From assembly GCA_049652745.1 (NCBI GenBank), contig JBASEY010000049.1, positions 1-64,000 of the forward strand: 64,000 nucleotides of DNA. Reading direction: 5' to 3'. How positions within the stretch are numbered: the stretch's first letter is position 1; each line of letters begins with the position of its first letter. Shown here one piece after another: positions 9,021 through 17,363 of this stretch. This DNA comes from JBASEY01 sp049652745. GTDB taxonomy: Bacteria; CSSED10-310. The translations under genes were made by a program, and so were the position numbers. The notes below the pieces were generated by a model that was not told where the DNA came from, ran no database searches, and saw only the letters and a list, made by a program, of their open reading frames with translations.

Positions 9021-10028
9021 TCACTCTTGAGTGCGAATGATCATTTTTGAGACGCCGATTGTAATTTCGTCGTTAGGTCGCAACGCAACACGAGAGACTC
9101 GAATCCCGTTAACGGAAGAACCGTTGGAGCTTTCCAGATCGACGAGATAGTACTTCTGGTTTTCCAACACAATTTGGGCATGATGGCGTGAAACACTCGT
9201 GTCAGTAGCGAATTGGATGTCATTGTTTGGTCCGCGTCCCATAGTCATGCGTTCTTTATCAATCGTATAGGATTCACCGGAAAAATCGCCGTCGACTACA
9301 TCTAAAACCGGAATACTTGTCCAGATGTAGTCCTCGTCATCTGATGCACTCATGTCCTGCTGACTAATCTCTTCAGAAAACGATATACCTCCGTAAGTAT
9401 CCTTTAAAAAAGGTTTTTCTTCTTCATTTTTCAGGGAGTCCGAAAAATCAGTCTGTTCAATATCTTCCTCTTCTTCTTCAGTAATTTCAGATGAATCGTC
9501 GAAAAAAACTTCTTTTTCCGGCATTGGAGAAACCACATTTTCTTCGAATAATTCAGGTTGATCTTCCGGGATTTGGATGGGCTCACCGGTAATAAAAGCC
9601 AAATGCTCGCGGAAATTGGCGATCGTTTTTTCACGTTCAGAGATTTCTTCTTGAATCTTTTTTATTTCTGAAAGCAAATCCGTTTGCATGGGCTGAAAAG
9701 CATCTTCATCGAATTCACCTGCAAAAAACCGCAATTGGTATTCTTCCAATTCTTCCTGCTTATGGTTTTCATTGTCACGATAATTCAAGATTTGCTCTTC
9801 CAAAGCTGAGATTTCCTGCTGCATTTTTTCCTGATATGGCTGGAGTTGGTTATAAAGATTTTCCAAGCTCGCTTCATAATCGGATTTCACTTTTTCGTAG
9901 ATTTTTTGGCGAACTTTTTCGCGATTATCTTCAACCAGTTGAAGCCGTTTTTTCAATGAATCAATTTGTTTTTGCAGGTCTTGTATTTCTGCGAGAAAGT
10001 CAGGTTGTTCTACTGTCTTCTTGCTCAT
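9021..10028 (-). CDS. coiled-coil FHA-domain protein
   Basis: 335 aa. The N-terminal half is a long, charged coiled coil (about residues 8-140, heptad-like E/K/L/Q runs). An acidic, disordered-looking stretch follows (EEEEEDIEQ at about 190), and a C-terminal forkhead-associated domain (about 255-333) carries MGRGPNNDI, SRHHAQI and SSNGSSVNG, the classical phosphothreonine-binding loops. FHA domains recruit partners phosphorylated by Ser/Thr kinases, and such a kinase is encoded at 21.4 kb. Clear GAAGGAG ribosome site; own promoter just upstream. Soluble, presumably a scaffold or regulator. Confidence 0.88.
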   Translation of the reverse strand: MSKKTVEQPDFLAEIQDLQKQIDSLKKRLQLVEDNREKVRQKIYEKVKSDYEASLENLYNQLQPYQEKMQQEISALEEQILNYRDNENHKQEELEEYQLRFFAGEFDEDAFQPMQTDLLSEIKKIQEEISEREKTIANFREHLAFITGEPIQIPEDQPELFEENVVSPMPEKEVFFDDSSEITEEEEEDIEQTDFSDSLKNEEEKPFLKDTYGGISFSEEISQQDMSASDDEDYIWTSIPVLDVVDGDFSGESYTIDKERMTMGRGPNNDIQFATDTSVSRHHAQIVLENQKYYLVDLESSNGSSVNGIRVSRVALRPNDEITIGVSKMIIRTQE

Positions 10029-10080
10029 GATTTACTCCTTCATCGAAAAATATGCCCGGATAAACCCATTAGCTCTATCG

Positions 10081-10110
10081 ATATAAGCATATGAGCAGCT
10101 TCGATGTCAA
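10081..10110 (-). promoter_or_regulatory. sigma-70-type promoter for the FHA gene
   Basis: On the minus strand, TTGACA (10105-10110) is followed after 18 nt by TTATAT (10081-10086). The predicted start lies about 45 nt upstream of the FHA ATG. The -35 is perfect and the -10 is moderate. Confidence 0.55.
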
Positions 10111-10177
10111 GCAATACGATCCATTCCTGTAAAACATAGAGAGATATTACACGTGAGGTTCAATCTTCAGCAAAGCT

Positions 10178-11170
10178 TCATGCGTTGCGCAGGAATTCCG
10201 CCGACTCTTCAGGAGGTGTGGGATTGATATAGAATCCGGTGCCCCATTCAAAGCCGGCGATCCACGTCGATCGAGGCATGATTTCGATATGCCAATGATA
10301 AGCTTCTTTAAATTTGTAGTGGAATGGAGCGTTGTGTATCAAGAAGTTATAGGGAGGATTTTCCAGAACGACATGGAGCCTTTTCATAATTGACAGCAGA
10401 AGATTTGCCAGATTCAACAAAGCCGAGTCGGTAATCTGCTCGAAGAAAGGGGTGTGATTTTTAGGTAGAATCCATGTTTCAAAAGGGCAACGAGGTGCGT
10501 ATGGAGAGATGGCCAAAAAATCATCGTTTTGGTCGATCAATCTCTTGTCGTCTTCGAGTTCCTGGTTGATGATATCGCAGAAAACGCAGCGTTCTTTATA
10601 TCTATAGTAGGATTCAGAACCTGATAATTCTTCGATGACACGTTTGGGGACGATCGGGGTGGCGATGAGTTGTGAGTGTGGATGGGCGAGGCTGGCACCG
10701 GCGGCTTTACCATAGTTTTTGAAGATCATCACATAGCGTAATCGGGTATCTTTGATCAAATCAGTGATTCTATTGCGATAAGCCAGAAAGATATTCGATA
10801 CTTGTTTTTCAGTAAAATCAGTGAAAAGATGATCGTGATTCGGCGATTCTATTATGACTTCGTGAGCGCCGACTCCATTCATTTTATCATAAATACCATC
10901 AGCGCGTTGACGTAAGTGTCCTTCAATTTGCAGAGCGGGAAATTTGTTCGGAATTACTCGAAGCTCCCACCCGGGCGTATTCGGCATTGTATGAGGATCC
11001 CGAATAGCGTAAATTTCTGGCGTGGTCAGGTGCTCGTGGCCAGGGCAAAACGGACATAGACGATCAGGATAATTCAGAGTCTCTGTTTTAAGATCGGTTG
11101 GCCTGAGGCCCCTCTCCGTCGAAATGATGACCCATCTACCGATTACCGGGTCTTTTCGGAATTCCAGCAT
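10178..11170 (-). CDS. galT: galactose-1-phosphate uridylyltransferase
   Basis: HIT-superfamily transferase that exchanges UMP between UDP-glucose and galactose-1-phosphate (Leloir pathway); it is sometimes a UDP-sugar or ADP-sugar variant. Visible are ELRVIPNKFPAL, the zinc site CPFCPGHE (Cys39, Cys42), and the active-site block SLAHPHSQLIATP with the HPH nucleophile motif. A second CVFCDII pair precedes a FETWILPKNH segment. At 330 aa it is full length. It sits 20 nt downstream of a membrane-anchored HTH gene. No galK or galE is nearby, so its role may be in surface sugar-nucleotide supply. Confidence 0.9.
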   Translation of the reverse strand: MLEFRKDPVIGRWVIISTERGLRPTDLKTETLNYPDRLCPFCPGHEHLTTPEIYAIRDPHTMPNTPGWELRVIPNKFPALQIEGHLRQRADGIYDKMNGVGAHEVIIESPNHDHLFTDFTEKQVSNIFLAYRNRITDLIKDTRLRYVMIFKNYGKAAGASLAHPHSQLIATPIVPKRVIEELSGSESYYRYKERCVFCDIINQELEDDKRLIDQNDDFLAISPYAPRCPFETWILPKNHTPFFEQITDSALLNLANLLLSIMKRLHVVLENPPYNFLIHNAPFHYKFKEAYHWHIEIMPRSTWIAGFEWGTGFYINPTPPEESAEFLRNA

Positions 11171-11190
11171 GTGTGGCCTCGTGTCTCAGG

Positions 11191-11706
11191 TTAATCTTCA
11201 GTATAAGAAGGCATGCCTTCAAGATGCGATGTACTGCGTTGATGCTCTCTCTTCGATTTCTCTTCTTGCATCTGACGCCGGTAATCTTCAATAGATTGAT
11301 ATAAAGGAGAAGGAATTTCCGCTTCCGTCTCCACCGGCCATTCCGCATCTTCCTGATACAGGAATGGTGGAGGAGCCCCATACCCGGACGGTATAGTCGG
11401 CGTGGGTTCAACTTTACTGACTTCAATTTTGTTTTTGATCTCGATCGTAGTTAGCACAACCAAAACAACTACAATCATTATAAGGGGAAGAGTATACATC
11501 AAAAAGCGACCGGTTGTCTGCGTTTTCCATTCCCTTAAAATGAAGTCTAAATCTTGCTGGGTATAATACCGCCGACCATCTTCTCCTATACGACCCTTCG
11601 GCAATTGGCCGTCGCTAACCAATTCGTTGAGCCGTTTAGTGGAAATTTTCAGGCGCTTTGCAAGTTCAAGGGGTGTGTATCTATTTTTCAGTCTTGGTTT
11701 GGCCAA
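11191..11706 (-). CDS. membrane-anchored MerR-like HTH protein
   Basis: 171 aa in three parts. A MerR/excisionase-type winged HTH (residues 8-60, YTPLELAKRLKISTKRLNEL then a GRRYY wing) is followed by one transmembrane helix (about 70-90, YTLPLIMIVVVLVVL). The rest is a Pro/Glu-rich tail predicted to be on the far side of the membrane. The start is a TTG with AGGAGGAG 5 nt upstream. An HTH on a single-pass membrane protein suggests either a one-component membrane transcription regulator or a RodZ-like cytoskeletal adaptor. The family is not recognised. It lies between the PilX-like gene and galT on the same strand. Confidence 0.7.
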   Translation of the reverse strand: MAKPRLKNRYTPLELAKRLKISTKRLNELVSDGQLPKGRIGEDGRRYYTQQDLDFILREWKTQTTGRFLMYTLPLIMIVVVLVVLTTIEIKNKIEVSKVEPTPTIPSGYGAPPPFLYQEDAEWPVETEAEIPSPLYQSIEDYRRQMQEEKSKREHQRSTSHLEGMPSYTED

Positions 11707-11770
11707 TGAACTCCTCCTGCCGATACTTACAATCAGCAGAATTATAACGCGACATCAATAGAGATTCAAA

Positions 11771-14515
11771 TCAATAGTACAATGCGTGATCGATTTCCAG
11801 AATTTTCAAGGCGTTTATAGGCATAGGAACGAGAGGCGGTGTGTTGATTCTGATAGATGGATTATAGCGGAAATTTCGAGTGATGCCGTTTTGATGGACA
11901 GGAGAAGTCTTACGGCCGCGTGCAGCGTAATTATAAAAGGCCGCTCCATTTTGGTCGATCAATGAACCGATCAGTTTCAGATACCAGACATAGTCGTCAT
12001 TGACTATTTTCTTTTCATCCCACCCGCCAAGTTCGATTCTCGGCAGTTCATGGGGCTGGAAATCAAGCCCCCTAGTCAAGCGACCGTCATCGTTCAAATC
12101 GAATGCATAACCATCCGAGGGCAGATTGTTCGTATAGTCCCAAGTATAGCAATTGAAGGTGTTCGACCATTTGGGAATCGCATATTTATGCGATTTGTCC
12201 GTATCGATTTGATCGATATTGCCCGAGCCTGGAGGCCCTTCATCATTATCTTCGGTAACGATGCTGCCGGCAAATGCCATCAACGATGAATTGACAACAA
12301 GAATACGCGGCGCATTTTCACTTATATAGATATCACCATCAAAATTTCCAAAGCCATCGTTTCGTAACGAGATCAGCGCCAGATTTACAGGCATACCTTG
12401 ACCGGTAGACATAGCGCTGACAGGCGAAGATGGGTTCAGCTCATCAGTTCCCATTAAAATTTCCCGTTCAATATAGATATCACCACGAGCGACAATTGTT
12501 AGCGAGCGTCCGTGTAATTTACCCCAAACATGGGCATTGCCGTTCACGATAATCAGACCATTGAAATTTTCAGGAAGAACCGTTGTGGCCGGCTCGTTGG
12601 CGCCCGGAACCCAACCGGCTCGGTAAGAATAACTATCCGAAAGCATTATATTGGGATCAGGCTGCTGATAGATAGGAGGCGTCACGGAAAAATCGAACCC
12701 CCAAAAAGTGTCTCCCGCTTGTGTTTTCACGTAACCATAATTCCCTAAAAAGATATCGAAATGATCTGTAGAATATGGGGCGCCGATTACCCAAGCATTA
12801 GAGGCATTGGCGTTGAAAAATTGTTGGACATCCGCTAAGGGCGGGAAATCAATCAAGGGAACTTTTTCATAAAATTGACCATCCAGGGGAAATTCTCCAA
12901 ATTCAGGATGACGAATGACTTGACTGGTTAAAACATCATCATAAAAATAAGTGCTCAACGGCCCTATCAACTCGATACGCTGTTGACAATAAACTTTTCC
13001 ACCGACCATACCACCGCTGTCAAAACGAATTCGATATTTGGAAAACCGGGCATAGTCGAGAAAACTAACCGGAGTGGCCATTAATGAGCGGGTTTCAAGA
13101 GACGTTTCGACGTTTCCAGTAGAAGATATTGTATATAATTCGTTGACTCGAATACGAGTTTTATACCCTAAGTTCATTACCTGGGGTGTCAGATTGACGC
13201 TGACATGATCCTCATTTTGACCAAGTTCCATCAATTCATAATAAGAACCGGATCCCGGGCAGGACGGGTAATCCGGGAACCAACAGTTCCATGGCATACC
13301 TTCAGTCCGCATGCGTAATCCAACTGATATGTCACCGGGAATACCTCGAGTAACCGAGATCTGAACTCCTCCCTGATCAAGGGTGCCGGTTACATCCATA
13401 ATGATTGAGAAAGCATCATCCCCGGCTCCGGTGCCGACAAGAGGGTGGGCGCCGATGCCGACACGCCTCCAATTCTTAGTTTCGGTAGCGTCGTCGAACG
13501 AGAAATCCAGTATTGCAAATGCAGAATTGTTTCCATCGACCCAATCAAGATTTTCAGCGACAGTGATAGTATTGTTAGAGCCGGTGTTTGAATTCATATA
13601 AGTCAATTCAACTTTTACGTCAGGCTGGAGAGCAGGATTTCGGTTCACAATGCTCAAAACGTAAGTCGCAAAGGGTTTGTCAGGTTCTATTGAGAAAAAC
13701 AACGCAGAAATACCTTCCGCCGGCGCGGTAATTACACTTTCCTCGTTTCTGTGATCCAACGCTCGATCATTTGGAAATAAAACCAGACTGTTACCCCAAG
13801 CATCCCTGACTTCTGAAAGCGTATCATCATAAGAATCAGCCTTTATTTTTGTTCGATTCAATTCAAGAAGGATATCGTTACCTATGAAAGGATTGATAAT
13901 GTTTGACAGAAATGGATTGTATTTAACAGTGCCTGATTCCTGCCCTAATATGATTTCATCGCTCAAATAATGATATTTCAATGAATTTACCACCTCAATA
14001 CCTTGACGAACCTGCACTTGCAACGTCTTTCCCGGCAATAATCGATTTCGTCTGTTCCAGTCTCCATACTTCAAACGGGTTTGAGGAAAACCGACATCTC
14101 TGACCAGCTCAAGATCAAAATCCAATACTTCTGAAAAAGCGCCGTCGATCCTGATCGAATACGTCCCGACTCCCTGCTTGCCATCCGTGAGTCGTTCACC
14201 ACCCGGCCCTGTCGCATACTGGCCGAAAGGCAATGACATCGGTAAAATTACCGGAAAATCATCCCGGCCGACTTTGTTGTCAGAAGGATTTTGACCATAT
14301 TGATTCAGCATTTTATCCCGCGTCGCCAATAAAGCTTTTCCATGTTCAATACCGGCATCGGCAACATAGGCCGACGCTACCGCCGTATAGTTGGTATCTG
14401 CAAATATCGACTGCTTCGTCGAATACAAATACATCGCTGTACTCATCGTTGTGAGCAGCATTATGAATAACAAAGTCAGCACTAAAGCACTTCCAATTTC
14501 GGATCGTAAATTCAT
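11771..14515 (-). CDS. PilX-N-terminal-like large pilus-assembly/secreted protein
   Basis: 914 aa. The N-terminus MNLRSEIGSALVLTLLFIMLL is a type IV pilus minor-pilin/PilX-like segment: a short basic stretch, then one hydrophobic helix after a Gly-Ser. It continues into an AYVADAGIEHGK motif (about 52-63) typical of PilX-family proteins. The remainder is extracytoplasmic, beta-rich and Asn/Gly/Thr-rich, without recognised domains, and mentions of NGLIIVNGNAHVWGKL recall surface bactofilin or pectin-lyase-like turns only loosely. I chose the ATG with GGAGGA at 14520-14525. An upstream in-frame ATG at 14542 lacks a ribosome site. A sigma-54 promoter lies 69 nt upstream of the ATG. The exact role is inferred. 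Confidence 0.72.
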   Translation of the reverse strand: MNLRSEIGSALVLTLLFIMLLTTMSTAMYLYSTKQSIFADTNYTAVASAYVADAGIEHGKALLATRDKMLNQYGQNPSDNKVGRDDFPVILPMSLPFGQYATGPGGERLTDGKQGVGTYSIRIDGAFSEVLDFDLELVRDVGFPQTRLKYGDWNRRNRLLPGKTLQVQVRQGIEVVNSLKYHYLSDEIILGQESGTVKYNPFLSNIINPFIGNDILLELNRTKIKADSYDDTLSEVRDAWGNSLVLFPNDRALDHRNEESVITAPAEGISALFFSIEPDKPFATYVLSIVNRNPALQPDVKVELTYMNSNTGSNNTITVAENLDWVDGNNSAFAILDFSFDDATETKNWRRVGIGAHPLVGTGAGDDAFSIIMDVTGTLDQGGVQISVTRGIPGDISVGLRMRTEGMPWNCWFPDYPSCPGSGSYYELMELGQNEDHVSVNLTPQVMNLGYKTRIRVNELYTISSTGNVETSLETRSLMATPVSFLDYARFSKYRIRFDSGGMVGGKVYCQQRIELIGPLSTYFYDDVLTSQVIRHPEFGEFPLDGQFYEKVPLIDFPPLADVQQFFNANASNAWVIGAPYSTDHFDIFLGNYGYVKTQAGDTFWGFDFSVTPPIYQQPDPNIMLSDSYSYRAGWVPGANEPATTVLPENFNGLIIVNGNAHVWGKLHGRSLTIVARGDIYIEREILMGTDELNPSSPVSAMSTGQGMPVNLALISLRNDGFGNFDGDIYISENAPRILVVNSSLMAFAGSIVTEDNDEGPPGSGNIDQIDTDKSHKYAIPKWSNTFNCYTWDYTNNLPSDGYAFDLNDDGRLTRGLDFQPHELPRIELGGWDEKKIVNDDYVWYLKLIGSLIDQNGAAFYNYAARGRKTSPVHQNGITRNFRYNPSIRINTPPLVPMPINALKILEIDHALYY

Positions 14516-14583
14516 TTTGTCCTCCAACTTGATTGAGATCACACCGTCAACTCAATCTAAATAAAATCTCAACAACATCATAA

Positions 14584-14599
14584 AGCAAAAGTTATGCCA
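14584..14599 (-). promoter_or_regulatory. sigma-54 (RpoN) promoter upstream of the PilX-like gene
   Basis: The minus strand reads TGGCATAACTTTTGCT. It matches the -24/-12 consensus TGGCAYR-N4-TTGCW at every defined position, with the invariant GG and GC 10 nt apart. The predicted start is near 14573, giving a leader of about 58 nt. RpoN control of pilus genes is well documented in other bacteria. No enhancer-binding activator is encoded in the window. Confidence 0.7.
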
Positions 14600-14698
14600 C
14601 TACTTTGCCGAGCGCATCTCGACATTACTGACAACACAATGATTAAAAGGGTATACCGACAACGAGGTTACAAAAAGTATCAATATGAGGTTTGCCTG

Positions 14699-15736
14699 TC
14701 ATACCATATCGACGATGAAACCTCGATCCTCGTTCGATATGTTCAAAGACGTTTCATCGGGTTCGATAAGTTTTGGTTCGGGAATGACGACTTCGATCTT
14801 CTCCGGTTCGACCCGAAACGATAACATCTTGCCATGAGCGCTGACGAAGGTGGGCGAAACAAGTTGTCTGCCAGGTTTCAAATTGTCGGTATTAATCACC
14901 AGTTGTATATCTGAAGGGGTGAGTTTGTTCAATGTAGAAGCCGGCCCGGTGATTGTTAGAATAACCACGGTAGGGGAGACGATGATTGAGGGATCGTGGG
15001 CGTTCGAAAGGACGGTCACTTCAAATTCTGGAAAGGAGCGTTCAATGGTTCGCTCGAGAATTTCGATCATGGCGGATGCTCTGGATGGTTGGAGAACGGA
15101 AACAAGGGGGCTGCCGGGTTTGAGTGATACACGTTCATTGAATGACCGTGTCTGATTGGCGATATCGATTGGTTCCGTGAAGACACTTTCCACATTGTCA
15201 AGATAGGTTCTTGGTCCCTGTAATTCGGCATTGTCGGGTTCAATTTGCGTTTTTCCCAACTGGTAGTCCGGATGCGGTGAGCCGCGGAGAAAAGGTTGAA
15301 TGCGCACCGTCTTGGTGATCAGTTCATCTAGCGCGACCGTGACGGACGAAGGTGATACTTGAAGTAACGATACCTGGTTCGGGTAAGGAATCACGATGTC
15401 GGAATGATCGATTTCTATTTCCACCGTCCCCATTTCAGAGTTTTCAGGTAGACTCAACGAAGCCGAGCAATCATCCGGTCTGATCGTCGTGATCATGCTT
15501 CGAGGTCCCCTTATATAGATATCTACAAACCCGATACCTTTATCCGTCAAAATCATATCAGCGGGAACATTTCCGATCTGATAGGGAACCTCACGAAGGA
15601 TTCTATCATCGGTTCCTTGGCCGGTTATCGTCACCCACAGAATCGTTGCAAGAAACAATGAGCCCACTTTCAATCCAATGTTCCGTGTCAGTGATGCCGA
15701 CAATCGTTTGCATAAGGTTACAAGGAACCCTTTCAC
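14699..15736 (-). CDS. YbbR/CdaR-like repeat protein, diadenylate cyclase partner
   Basis: 345 aa. An N-terminal amphipathic/transmembrane segment (about 20-40, GLKVGSLFLATILWV) precedes several YbbR-type beta repeats (YIRGPRSMI, VTVALDELITKTVRI, VILTITGPASTLNKL). The C-terminal tail is Glu/Pro-rich. In Firmicutes the equivalent protein (CdaR) binds and modulates the membrane diadenylate cyclase. The start overlaps the cdaA stop by 4 nt, which strongly supports the same pairing. The protein is membrane-anchored with repeats outside the cytoplasm. Confidence 0.85.
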   Translation of the reverse strand: MKGFLVTLCKRLSASLTRNIGLKVGSLFLATILWVTITGQGTDDRILREVPYQIGNVPADMILTDKGIGFVDIYIRGPRSMITTIRPDDCSASLSLPENSEMGTVEIEIDHSDIVIPYPNQVSLLQVSPSSVTVALDELITKTVRIQPFLRGSPHPDYQLGKTQIEPDNAELQGPRTYLDNVESVFTEPIDIANQTRSFNERVSLKPGSPLVSVLQPSRASAMIEILERTIERSFPEFEVTVLSNAHDPSIIVSPTVVILTITGPASTLNKLTPSDIQLVINTDNLKPGRQLVSPTFVSAHGKMLSFRVEPEKIEVVIPEPKLIEPDETSLNISNEDRGFIVDMV

Positions 15737-16530
15737 GGTGATGCCCTTTCATGCTGTTTTTTAGAATTGGCCACAAGAGAAATCAGACGCTGTTTGAGAG
15801 TATTGAAGTCGGCCGCTTTTTCAATAGTCCCATCCAACGCCAGAGAAACCACTCCGTTTTCTTCAGAAACAACGATTGCGACCGCGTCGGTGTCCTCGGT
15901 CAACCCGATGGCTGCACGGTGTCGAGTGCCCATAGCTCTTGTTAGTTGAGGATTACGAGACAGCGGTAGAAAGCATCCCGCTGCTGCAAGTCTGTTTCCA
16001 GTGATAATGACGGCACCGTCGTGAAGTGGTGATTTGGTATTAAAGATAGATAACAGCAGATCGCTGCTGACAGTGGCATCCAGCCGAATTCCCATTTCTT
16101 TGAAGTTGGCCAGACCGGTTTTCCGCTCAAAAACAATTAAAGCGCCGGTGCCTTGGGATACCATCGTTTCAATGGCGTCAACCACGGCTTTGATTACAGG
16201 GAAAGGATCAGCGGAATATAAAGATCGCCATGACCATTGTCTTCCCACTTGTGCCAGAACTCGGCGAACTTCCGGCTGAAAAAGGACGATCAACAAAATG
16301 ACCCAGCTTTGCCAGAATTGACGAAGAAGGTGGTGAAGTGTAGCCAATTGATAGACTTCAGCGCCTTTGAAAACCAAAAACAACATCGACAACCCCAGCA
16401 AGATCTGAAAGGCAAGGGTTCCTCGCATCAACAGGAGTGATCGATAGATGATGTAAGCGACGATAAGGATATCGATAATATCCCATACGCGTATGTAATA
16501 GCTGCCGAAATGAAATAAAAAGTCTATCAT
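15733..16530 (-). CDS. cdaA: membrane diadenylate cyclase
   Basis: Makes c-di-AMP from two ATP, controlling osmolyte/K+ balance and the cell wall in organisms that use this signal. Three N-terminal membrane helices lie within residues 15-88. The DAC (DisA_N) domain follows, with SPLHDGAVII (Asp171-Gly-Ala173) and GTRHRAAIG (RHR 203-205), both essential motifs. At 265 aa it matches CdaA/DacA. It overlaps ybbR and lies 2 nt from the folP stop. The ftsH-folP-cdaA-ybbR order ties c-di-AMP to envelope quality control here. Confidence 0.95.
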   Translation of the reverse strand: MIDFLFHFGSYYIRVWDIIDILIVAYIIYRSLLLMRGTLAFQILLGLSMLFLVFKGAEVYQLATLHHLLRQFWQSWVILLIVLFQPEVRRVLAQVGRQWSWRSLYSADPFPVIKAVVDAIETMVSQGTGALIVFERKTGLANFKEMGIRLDATVSSDLLLSIFNTKSPLHDGAVIITGNRLAAAGCFLPLSRNPQLTRAMGTRHRAAIGLTEDTDAVAIVVSEENGVVSLALDGTIEKAADFNTLKQRLISLVANSKKQHERASP

Positions 16531-16532
16531 CG

Positions 16533-17363
16533 TCAGGCTGATCTCATCATATGGTGAAAGACCGTAAAAAACCGTCGAGTTTCCATAACATCATGAACCC
16601 GAAGAATATCAGCGCCATTTAACACGCCAACTGCTGCAGCAGCAAGGGATCCTTCAATTCTGGCATCAACCGGGAGATTGAGAATTTCTCCGATCATGGA
16701 TTTTCTGGATACTCCCAGTAAGACAGGGCAATTATTTATGCGGATGCGGTTGAGGTTGCGGATAAGAGTTAGATTATGTTCCAGGGTTTTTCCAAATCCG
16801 ATGCCGGGATCGACAATAAGTTTATCGGGCGCGATGCCATCTTTTAAGGCTTGATCGATCCGTGATCGTAAAAAGCTTTTGACCTCGGTCAGAACATCGG
16901 CATAAACGGGAGCCCTCTGCATGTTTTCCGGTGCTCCCTTCATATGCATGACGATAACACCGACACTCCGCTCAGCCGCCAAATGACGCATATCGGGATC
17001 AATCAAGCCGGTGATGTCATTGATCATGTCGACACCTTCATCGAGAGCTGCGCGGGCAGTTCGATGGCGTCGGGTGTCGATCGAAAGCGGGGCATCAGTA
17101 AGTTTGCGCAATCCTTTGATGACGGGTAAAACACGTCGACGCTCTTCCTCTTCATCGATCGGAATCGAAAAGGGGCGCGATGATTCCGCTCCTATATCCA
17201 GTATATCCGCACCCTGATCGAGCATTGAGAGACCTCGGTCAATCAATTCCAAATGATCCAGAGTTCCGTCACCTGAAAAGCTGTCTGGGGTAGCGTTCAA
17301 AATACCCATTATTTTGGGAAAAGGAATAGACGAGCCGATGTTTTTAGCCTTCCAATCGTTCAT
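16533..17363 (-). CDS. folP: dihydropteroate synthase
   Basis: Joins p-aminobenzoate to dihydropterin pyrophosphate in folate synthesis. Signatures are IMGILNATPDSFSGDG, DILDIGAESSRP, INDITG, a DPGIGFGKT block and a LGVSRKSMIG block. The start is uncertain. I chose the ATG of MNDWKAKN, which overlaps the 3' end of ftsH by 20 nt. In-frame ATGs further upstream (to 17438) would lie deeper inside ftsH. About 276 aa. It is translationally linked to ftsH and cdaA. Confidence 0.92.
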   Translation of the reverse strand: MNDWKAKNIGSSIPFPKIMGILNATPDSFSGDGTLDHLELIDRGLSMLDQGADILDIGAESSRPFSIPIDEEEERRRVLPVIKGLRKLTDAPLSIDTRRHRTARAALDEGVDMINDITGLIDPDMRHLAAERSVGVIVMHMKGAPENMQRAPVYADVLTEVKSFLRSRIDQALKDGIAPDKLIVDPGIGFGKTLEHNLTLIRNLNRIRINNCPVLLGVSRKSMIGEILNLPVDARIEGSLAAAAVGVLNGADILRVHDVMETRRFFTVFHHMMRSA

